A stretch of 5,063 nucleotides of DNA, taken from the NCBI GenBank assembly GCA_027016355.1, contig JALWAF010000124.1, forward strand, positions 2,846 to 7,908, written 5' to 3'. The translations under genes and the position numbers were made by a program. Positions 1 to 4,558 of this stretch are shown here, one piece after another. Source of the DNA: Candidatus Moraniibacteriota bacterium (lineage in GTDB: Bacteria > Patescibacteriota > Minisyncoccia > Moranbacterales > GCA-2747515). Each line of letters begins with the position of its first letter. The first letter of the stretch is position 1. A model generated the notes under the pieces. It had not been told where the DNA came from. It was given only the letters and a program-made list of their open reading frames with translations, and did no database searches.

Positions 1-316
1 ATAAGGCATAATGTGTATGAGTTGGCATGAAAAACACATCAACACCTCCGCAAAGTTTATCCAGCTTTGGATAACGCAAAAACCATAAACTAAAATTCAA
101 TAATTTATTAGGAATTGAAAATTTTTTTAATTTTACATTTTTATATTGTGTTGCCCATGAAAAGTCAACTTTTTGTCCATGCCATGCATTAAAGAACAAA
201 ACATACTCATTTTCGTGATCTATTTTAAAAATTGCATCCAGAGCTCTCTGTGCATATTCTTCAACCCCTGTGTTTTTACCTTGTGCAAAACATCTCACAT
301 CAATACCAATCCGCAT
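1..316 (-). CDS. Glycosyltransferase family 4, N-terminal part (3' end outside window)
   Basis: The frame opens at ATG 316 and stays open to base 1, giving about 105 residues before the window ends. The protein starts MRIGIDVRCFAQGKNTGVEE and continues with a YAQRAL helix. This is the usual beginning of GT4 (GT-B fold) glycosyltransferases: a first beta strand, a loop with a TG turn that binds acceptor, then a long helix. A second strand (EYVLFFNAW) and a GVDVFFMPTH strand, typical of the GT4 N-lobe, follow. The donor-binding C-lobe with its E-x7-E motif would lie outside the window. The gene begins 26 nt after the stop of the Wzz-like gene on the same strand, so it is probably in the same operon and adds a sugar to the lipid-linked repeat unit at the cytoplasmic membrane face. 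Sugar specificity cannot be read. No Shine-Dalgarno is visible before the ATG. The family call is fairly sure. Confidence 0.85.
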   Translation of the reverse strand, partial: MRIGIDVRCFAQGKNTGVEEYAQRALDAIFKIDHENEYVLFFNAWHGQKVDFSWATQYKNVKLKKFSIPNKLLNFSLWFLRYPKLDKLCGGVDVFFMPTHTHYAL

Positions 317-342
317 ATTAATTCATTTACAATTCTTATATA

Positions 343-948
343 TTATTTTACTTCTGAACCTTTTACATAATGTATTATCATGACAGTCCAAAATGCAATG
401 AAAAAACCAATAAAACCACTAAGACTTAATAAAAATAAAAGTGAAGCCTTATTGTTACTTATCACAGGTTCACTACTTAAAATTATAAACCAATTATTTT
501 GTTTTTGTTGTTCATTTAATTTTTGTGATTCTTGATTGAGTTTGATTATAAGTTTTTTTGCAATAGAATTTGCTTGCTTTTCTGTTGAAGTTATAAATGT
601 AACTTCAACAACCTGTGAGGATAGCCTTTTTGAATTAAATTTATTTTTATTTAAAAAAGAACTACTTTTTACATTGCCAAATACATCTTTAACTATATGT
701 GGTGATTGTGTCCATCTTACAACAGTATCTGCAAAACGTTCATCTGCTTGTAATCTATAAAAACTATCATATGCATATTCATCTCTCTCTGGTGCAGCAT
801 CTCGTGTAATATTAAGAGTCAATGATGTTTTATATGTTTGTCCCTGTACAAAATAAATAATTGTACCACAAATAATAAAAATTGCGATTATCCCCCAAAA
901 TATTTTTTTATGTACAATAAATATTGTAAAAAAATCTCTTAATTCCAT
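343..948 (-). CDS. Wzz/CpsC-type polysaccharide chain-length determinant protein (short, no kinase domain)
   Basis: This 201-residue membrane protein has the Wzz/polysaccharide co-polymerase layout. A short cytoplasmic N-terminus (MELRDFFTIFIVHKK) leads to TM1 at about residues 16-34 and an outside domain at about 36-165. That domain ends in a polar, probably coiled helix (about 121-151, rich in K, N, Q and E). TM2 is at about 168-193, followed by a short cytoplasmic tail (HYVKGSEVK). Known members span the membrane twice and set the length of O-antigen or capsule polymers. At 201 residues it is nearer the Gram-positive CpsC/CapA type than the roughly 325-residue proteobacterial Wzz. No Walker A tyrosine-kinase domain is fused, and none is encoded in the window. 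The proline-rich stretch usual before TM2 is reduced to one EP at 160-161. It lies 10 nt after the stop of the upstream GT4 gene, so the two are probably co-transcribed. The call rests on topology and weak N-terminal similarity. Confidence 0.75.
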   Translation of the reverse strand: MELRDFFTIFIVHKKIFWGIIAIFIICGTIIYFVQGQTYKTSLTLNITRDAAPERDEYAYDSFYRLQADERFADTVVRWTQSPHIVKDVFGNVKSSSFLNKNKFNSKRLSSQVVEVTFITSTEKQANSIAKKLIIKLNQESQKLNEQQKQNNWFIILSSEPVISNNKASLLFLLSLSGFIGFFIAFWTVMIIHYVKGSEVK

Positions 949-958
949 AACTTTAATA

Positions 959-2092
959 TTAATTATTTTCTATCGTTAATGTTGTATTTTTTAACTGCAT
1001 ATGTTCTTCAAATTCTTTTTCAATGTAGTCTTTTATTTTACGCTTAAAGATTTCCCTGTCAAATTTTTCAGATTGTTTCCTTATGTAATGAGAATCAAAT
1101 TTATATTTATTGAACTCCAAAACAGCTTGTGACAATGCTTCTGGCGTTTGTTCATCAAAGAAGATGCCTGTTTTTTTATCTTCTACATGTTCTATGATAT
1201 CTCCTCCACGATATGCAATAATTGGTCGTCCTGATGCCATTGCTTCTATTGCTACAATACCAAAATCCTCTTCTTGTGGAAAAATAAATGCTTTTGCATG
1301 TGCATAATATCCTGCTAGCTCTGCATCATCCACACGTTCCAGAAATTCAATATTATCTCCAGCTATTTTTTTTAATGACTTAAGCTCTGGGCCTCGTCCA
1401 ATAATTTTTAACGGTAATTTTAACCTATTAAATGCTTCAACTGCAATATCATGTCTCTTGTATGCGATAAGTCGTCCCACCATAAGGTAATAATCTCCTA
1501 CATTTTTTGTGTCCACATAAAAATTATTTGTACTCACAGGTGGATTAATTATTGTTGCATCTTTGTTATAATATTTTTTGATTCTTCTTGCAACAAAATT
1601 GGAATTAGCCACATATTTATCAACACGATCACTACTTACGCTATCCCACACACGTATAGCATTCATCATAAATGGCACTAATTTTTCAATTAATTTAGGC
1701 AATCCAAAATCACGTGTATATTTTTGACAATCATCCCATGCATAACGCATTGGAGTATGCACATATGAAATATGTAAGGTTTCTGGTCGTGTAATAATTC
1801 CTTTGGCAAAACTTGATGAGTCGGAAAGCACAATATCAAACTGTGAAAAATCAAACTCTTCTATAGCCATTGGCATAAGAAGTGGAAAAATTCTGTGTCT
1901 AGTGCGCGCAAAAGGAATTTTTTGTAATGAAGAAGTGCAAATATCACAATTCACAAAAGTATTCCCCATTACTTTTTTATCATAGATAAGTGTATAAATT
2001 GATGCATCTGGAAATAATTCACAAAAACATTCCAAAACTCTCTCTGCACCACCATGTTGTACAAGGTAATCGTGTACTAAAGCTATTTTCAT
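959..2092 (-). CDS. Glycosyltransferase family 4 (GT-B fold, retaining)
   Basis: This complete 377-residue GT4 enzyme should transfer a sugar from a nucleotide donor to a lipid-linked acceptor at the cytoplasmic membrane face. The N-lobe opens with MKIALVHDYL and an HGGAER acceptor-loop motif (residues 13-18), followed by SYVHTPMRYAW (109-119), common in the mannosyltransferase-like branch. The C-lobe has VGRL (205-208) with the YKR basic donor-phosphate site (211-213), IGRGPE (231-236), and the E-x7-E motif at E275-E283 within EEDFGIVAIEAMASGRP. A GG turn and the EHVEDKKTGIFF segment close the donor site. The length is normal for the family and all expected motifs are intact. Its ATG shares one base with the TAA of the upstream membrane-protein gene (TAATG), suggesting translational coupling and fixing the start. 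It precedes the Wzz-like gene by 10 nt. The donor may be GDP-mannose by resemblance, but this is inference. Confidence 0.93.
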   Translation of the reverse strand: MKIALVHDYLVQHGGAERVLECFCELFPDASIYTLIYDKKVMGNTFVNCDICTSSLQKIPFARTRHRIFPLLMPMAIEEFDFSQFDIVLSDSSSFAKGIITRPETLHISYVHTPMRYAWDDCQKYTRDFGLPKLIEKLVPFMMNAIRVWDSVSSDRVDKYVANSNFVARRIKKYYNKDATIINPPVSTNNFYVDTKNVGDYYLMVGRLIAYKRHDIAVEAFNRLKLPLKIIGRGPELKSLKKIAGDNIEFLERVDDAELAGYYAHAKAFIFPQEEDFGIVAIEAMASGRPIIAYRGGDIIEHVEDKKTGIFFDEQTPEALSQAVLEFNKYKFDSHYIRKQSEKFDREIFKRKIKDYIEKEFEEHMQLKNTTLTIENN

Positions 2093-2430
2093 TATTTCAA
2101 TATAATATCAGCAATCCAACTAACAACTGTTATGATTATGAGTCCCAACATTGCTGGCACAAATCCATCTATTGTTACACCTGGCACAAATGTTATAAGC
2201 CAAAAAACTAAAATATTTATAAGAAGCCCAAAAAGTCCTAATGTAATAAAAGTAATTGGAAGTGCAAATAATTTTAAGATAGGTCTAACTGTAACACTTA
2301 GTATTCCAAATATAAAAGCAGCCAGCACAGCTGTTGGCCAAAAGCTATCTACTGTGATTCCATTTACAAAACGCTCTGCAAGAAGCAATGCTCCTGCCAC
2401 AACTAAAAGTTTGATTACATATTTTATCAT
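2092..2430 (-). CDS. Phage-holin-4_2 / YvlD-like four-helix membrane protein
   Basis: This 112-residue, very hydrophobic protein has four probable membrane segments at about residues 3-19, 31-48, 57-80 and 91-110. The segment VRPILKLFALPITFITLG (48-65), followed by LFGLLIN, is the hallmark of the family often annotated 'phage holin family protein' or 'mycobacterial 4 TMS phage holin' (Pfam Phage_holin_4_2, like B. subtilis YvlD). A PG-V-I-DGF stretch (83-90) before the last helix also fits. Despite the name, these are widespread chromosomal proteins of uncertain function. No endolysin or phage gene is nearby. It sits between the priming sugar transferase and a GT4 enzyme, 36 nt after the former and overlapping the latter by one base, so it is expressed with surface-polysaccharide genes. 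A role in envelope physiology is inference only. No Shine-Dalgarno precedes the ATG. Confidence 0.85.
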   Translation of the reverse strand: MIKYVIKLLVVAGALLLAERFVNGITVDSFWPTAVLAAFIFGILSVTVRPILKLFALPITFITLGLFGLLINILVFWLITFVPGVTIDGFVPAMLGLIIITVVSWIADIILK

Positions 2431-2487
2431 AATATTATAATAACAAATTACATTATTATTATAACATTAATTCTTACGTGATTGCAA
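2431..2487 (-). promoter_or_regulatory. Candidate internal promoter (extended -10) before the YvlD-like gene
   Basis: On the minus strand TGTTATAAT (2466-2458) is a perfect extended -10. A partial -35, TTGCAA (2487-2482), lies 18 nt upstream inside the end of the sugar transferase gene. Transcription would begin near 2451 and could express the holin-like and downstream genes separately. The region is almost pure A/T, so chance matches are common. It overlaps a 9-bp inverted repeat (2435-2443 with 2456-2464). Confidence 0.3.
2435..2464. repeat. AT-only inverted repeat between two genes
   Basis: TTATAATAA (2435-2443) and its reverse complement TTATTATAA (2456-2464) are separated by 12 nt in the 36-nt gap between the sugar transferase and the YvlD-like gene. 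The same 9-mer pair occurs at 4471-4492. The stem has no G or C, so it is unlikely to end transcription. It may be an operator, or simply base composition. Confidence 0.45.
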
Positions 2488-3888
2488 AACTGCAATAGGT
2501 GTTTTTAGAAGAATTTTAATGTCCATGAGTAATGACCAATTTTCTATATAATAAACATCTAGATGAAATTCATCTTCAAAATCTAAATCACTTCGTCCGG
2601 ATATTTGCGCCATGCCTGTTATGCCTGGTTTTATAGTAAGTAAACGCCTGTGATATTCTCGATATTTCTCAACCTCTCTTTGTTGATGCGGTCTTGGACC
2701 CACTAAACTCATATCCCCTTTAAATACATTAAAAAATTGTGGAAATTCATCAATTGAAAATCTTTCTAAAAATTTACCAATCCATGATTTACGTGGATCA
2801 TTTTGTATTTTATAAATTGGACCAACTCTGAGAGATTGTTTTTTAATTAATTCCTTTTCATATTTGATAGCATTTTTATAATTTGGATTCAATTTTGTCG
2901 TACACCATTTCCATTTAAAATATCTAAACTTATATACATAAAATTCTTTACCATGAGACCCAATTCGTGCATTTTTAAATACAATAGGAGCATTAAAATT
3001 TTCTAATTTTACTAAAATAGCAACGGCTAGCATAATCGGACTTGTAAGTATTATAAGAAAGGTTGATACAATTATATCCATTATTCTTTTAATAATCTTA
3101 CCCCAACCATCTAGAGGAGTATGCATAAGTTCTATAAGGGGTTCTCCTTCAAAAATTGTCATCTCAAATCGTGTAGTCTGTCGTGATGAAGGAATAAATT
3201 TATATGTAATATCATTAATTTCACAATAATCATGTAATTTAGCCAATAAATCATCTGGCATGGATGGCTCATCCACTATTATTTCATCAATACCAAATCG
3301 CTTATTTATTTTTTTGATTTTTTTAATATTAATGTAATCAATGTGATCAATTACTTTGTAACCCAACCAATGTTCTGTACGTATAATGCGACATATATAT
3401 TTAATTTTATCACCAGTACCTATTAATAATACTCTGTGCACACCAGCACCATATTTAACAAGTAACCATTTTTGAAATGCATGCATTATTACTCGCCCAA
3501 TAGAAACCCACGTGATTACAAGTGCTCCAGCAGTAACAATTACAAATCGTGACGAAAACCATTCACGTTGTAGAAAAAATCCAATCATCACCAAAACAAG
3601 AACTATCGTTGTTCCTTTAAAAATAGAGTAAATTTCTTGCCAAAATTTACGTGTAGAACGAATATTGTAAAGACCTTCAAAAGCAAAAATGATAATTGCA
3701 ATAAATGCAATCAAAATAGTTAAATGTAAATATTGTTCAAAAGAAATATTATATAAACCTTCTTTTTGTATTAGTGATTGAATTTGTGCAGTATGCCTTA
3801 ATTTATACGTAAAAAGAATTGCAGCTACAATCAAGATAAAATCAACAAAAACTTGAGTAATACTAAAAAATAATTCTGATTTTTTCAT
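2467..3888 (-). CDS. Undecaprenyl-phosphate sugar-1-phosphate transferase (polyisoprenyl-phosphate hexose-1-P transferase family)
   Basis: This 473-residue initiating enzyme should move a sugar-1-phosphate from a UDP-sugar to undecaprenyl phosphate, the first committed step of polysaccharide assembly at the inner face of the membrane. It has the WcaJ/WbaP-type layout. N-terminal membrane helices lie at about residues 8-28, 56-72 and 92-133 (one or two spans). A Rossmann-like regulatory domain begins near VLLIGTGD (153-160). The C-terminal Bacterial_transf domain starts with KRIMD (267-271) and a hydrophobic re-entrant helix (272-294) broken by SP (283-284). YKFR (319-322), NDPR (363-366), the catalytic SIDEFPQ (D380, E381), KGDMSLVGPRP (390-400) and KPGITGMAQISGRSD (420-434) follow. 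The segment after YKFR (RYFKWKWCTT to GPIYKI, about 323-361) is longer than in WcaJ, where RSM stands, and recalls CPR homologues. It lies 39 nt after rnpB with no clear Shine-Dalgarno. The donor sugar is unknown. Confidence 0.95.
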   Translation of the reverse strand: MKKSELFFSITQVFVDFILIVAAILFTYKLRHTAQIQSLIQKEGLYNISFEQYLHLTILIAFIAIIIFAFEGLYNIRSTRKFWQEIYSIFKGTTIVLVLVMIGFFLQREWFSSRFVIVTAGALVITWVSIGRVIMHAFQKWLLVKYGAGVHRVLLIGTGDKIKYICRIIRTEHWLGYKVIDHIDYINIKKIKKINKRFGIDEIIVDEPSMPDDLLAKLHDYCEINDITYKFIPSSRQTTRFEMTIFEGEPLIELMHTPLDGWGKIIKRIMDIIVSTFLIILTSPIMLAVAILVKLENFNAPIVFKNARIGSHGKEFYVYKFRYFKWKWCTTKLNPNYKNAIKYEKELIKKQSLRVGPIYKIQNDPRKSWIGKFLERFSIDEFPQFFNVFKGDMSLVGPRPHQQREVEKYREYHRRLLTIKPGITGMAQISGRSDLDFEDEFHLDVYYIENWSLLMDIKILLKTPIAVLQSRKN

Positions 3889-3906
3889 AAAAAATATTAA
3901 TTTTTT
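3889..3906. repeat. AT-only palindrome abutting the sugar transferase start codon
   Basis: Six A's plus T (3889-3895), a 4-nt spacer (3896-3899) and A plus six T's (3900-3906) form a 7-bp self-complementary element directly upstream of the ATG at 3888. It occupies the place of a ribosome binding site and contains no purine-rich SD. Its stem is too weak to count as an intrinsic terminator for rnpB. Confidence 0.4.
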
Positions 3907-3926
3907 AACTATTCACGAACATTATT

Positions 3927-4361
3927 AAAAGATTGTCAGTAAGCCGGATTCTGTTTACAGTGATAATCTATCTTGTTTGTATGTTGCCACACAAATCTTT
4001 GCGACTCCCCCCGCACCCATTCCAGGCAAAGACTTCTTGATTTTATTACTTTGTAAACGAAATAACTTCGTCTTACGATTAATAAAACTTATATGGTCTT
4101 TTTTTGGAATGGGTGCGGGGTACGGTCTTGCACTACAGTAAGGATTTAGCCGTTTCACCTCCATATTACTATGGAGCTATTCTTGAAAAAATCAAGAATT
4201 GTTTACCTTGCGGTTAAAACACGTCTCTGCTCGCACCTCGTAGATCACTCTAGACGGGGGTTACCCGCTACCGTTTCCCTATCTTATCGACAGAGAGAGT
4301 GTCCGGACTTTCCTCTCCAGAGTCTTTACAGACTCAAAGAGCTATCACTCGACAATCTTTC
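3927..4361 (-). ncRNA. rnpB: RNase P RNA, class A (rnpB)
   Basis: This is the catalytic RNA that removes tRNA 5' leaders. On the minus strand GAGGAAAGTCCGGAC (4315-4301) and ACAGAATCCGGCTTA (3954-3940) are the two universally conserved P4 strands. The CCGGA/TCCGG pairing is a compensated change from the usual CCGGG/CCCGG. The ends are set by P1, a perfect 10-bp helix of 4360-4351 with 3937-3928. P2 pairs 4349-4343 with 3965-3959. A GAGTC/GACTC hairpin forms P3. P9 is TAGA-GTGA-TCTA (4252-4241). A short GCAA-capped hairpin at 4214-4205 is probably P12. Hairpins 4199-4179 and 4176-4159 (GTAA loop) are probably P13 and P14. P18 has a GCAA loop (3995-3976). P13, P14 and P18 mark class A. The P15-P17 arm is unusually long. 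About 435 nt in all, with helix names assigned by eye. A U-run follows P1, but no separate terminator does. Confidence 0.96.
4009..4120 (-). repeat. Long inverted repeat forming an extended P15-P17 arm in rnpB
   Basis: A 16-bp perfect, GC-rich inverted repeat (4009-4024 with 4105-4120) closes an 80-nt AT-rich interior that itself folds. On the minus strand AAAGAC pairs with GTCTTT, TTTTATTA with TAATAAAA, and a tip hairpin pairs ACGAA with TTCGT and GTAA with TTAC around one bulged G. The arm sits just after the conserved GCAAGACC (4131-4124) and before P18, where E. coli has only about 32 nt. It therefore looks like an enlarged P16/P17 and not an inserted mobile element: there are no target-site duplications or coding capacity. 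Confidence 0.85.
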
Positions 4362-4395
4362 AACAATGTCAATGAATATTTTTTTAACCTTCTTC

Positions 4396-4424
4396 ATTAT
4401 ACACTAAAAAGATGTAAACAGAAA
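4396..4424 (-). promoter_or_regulatory. Proximal candidate promoter of rnpB
   Basis: A perfect TATAAT -10 lies at 4401-4396 on the minus strand, with a poor TTTCTG -35 at 4424-4419 (17-nt spacer). Transcription would begin near 4389, leaving a leader of about 28 nt before helix P1 at 4360. This is closer to the mature 5' end than the upstream consensus promoter, but its -35 is weak. Confidence 0.45.
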
Positions 4425-4470
4425 ATTAATATAACTGCAAAAATCAATTTAAAAATACAATAACTTTTTG

Positions 4471-4492
4471 TTATAATAACTAATTATTATAA
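4471..4492. repeat. AT-only inverted repeat at the rnpB promoter
   Basis: TTATAATAA (4471-4479) and TTATTATAA (4484-4492) form a 9-bp palindrome with a 4-nt spacer. It overlaps the -10 and expected start site of the upstream minus-strand promoter. The same pair of 9-mers occurs at 2435-2464 with a 12-nt spacer. It could be an operator or simply A/T composition. Confidence 0.4.
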
Positions 4493-4513
4493 TATAATTA
4501 TACAATTTGTCAA
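4486..4513 (-). promoter_or_regulatory. Consensus sigma70-type promoter upstream of rnpB
   Basis: On the minus strand a perfect TTGACA (4513-4508) and a perfect TATAAT (4491-4486) are separated by 16 nt. The expected start is near 4479, about 118 nt before rnpB helix P1. Its -35 begins one base after the T-tract of the preceding terminator, so it is well placed as the first promoter of the rnpB-polysaccharide unit. A 12/12 match is strong even in AT-rich DNA. The long leader would need processing. Confidence 0.65.
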
Positions 4514-4514
4514 C

Positions 4515-4546
4515 AAAAAAGACTCACAACAATGTGAGTCTTTTTT
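4515..4546 (-). terminator. Intrinsic terminator of the surface protein gene (bidirectional in form)
   Basis: The perfect 8-bp stem GACTCACA (4521-4528) with TGTGAGTC (4533-4540) has a 4-nt loop and is flanked by six A's and six T's. Read on the minus strand it gives a hairpin followed by a U6 tract, starting 12 nt after the TAA of the surface protein gene at 4559. By symmetry it would also stop plus-strand transcription, though no plus-strand gene is visible here. Confidence 0.93.
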
Positions 4547-4558
4547 GTACTATTTATA

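Noticed and set aside
173..370. 65-residue plus-strand reading frame
   Set aside because: It is antisense to the well-supported partial GT4 gene and to the end of the Wzz-like gene, with no recognisable domain.
2092..2430. Prophage or lysis cassette, suggested by the holin-like name
   Set aside because: There are no endolysin, structural or integrase genes, and the family is common on chromosomes outside phages.
2132..2440. 102-residue plus-strand reading frame
   Set aside because: It is antisense to the four-helix membrane protein, whose family motif is clear.
3889..3906. Intrinsic terminator after rnpB
   Set aside because: The stem is 7 A/T pairs with no G or C and abuts the next start codon.
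4009..4120. Inserted mobile element or MITE, suggested by the long inverted repeat
   Set aside because: The repeat sits exactly at the P15-P17 position of RNase P RNA, its interior folds as a continuous arm, and no target-site duplication is seen.
3955..4164. 69-residue minus-strand reading frame
   Set aside because: It lies wholly inside rnpB, follows RNA helices and has no protein-like pattern.
4326..4397. Small minus-strand frame of 23 codons beginning ATG AAG AAG
   Set aside because: It overlaps the -10 box and the rnpB 5' half, has no ribosome binding site, and is probably chance.
4171..4407. 78-residue plus-strand reading frame
   Set aside because: It is antisense to rnpB and its residues reflect conserved RNA sequence.
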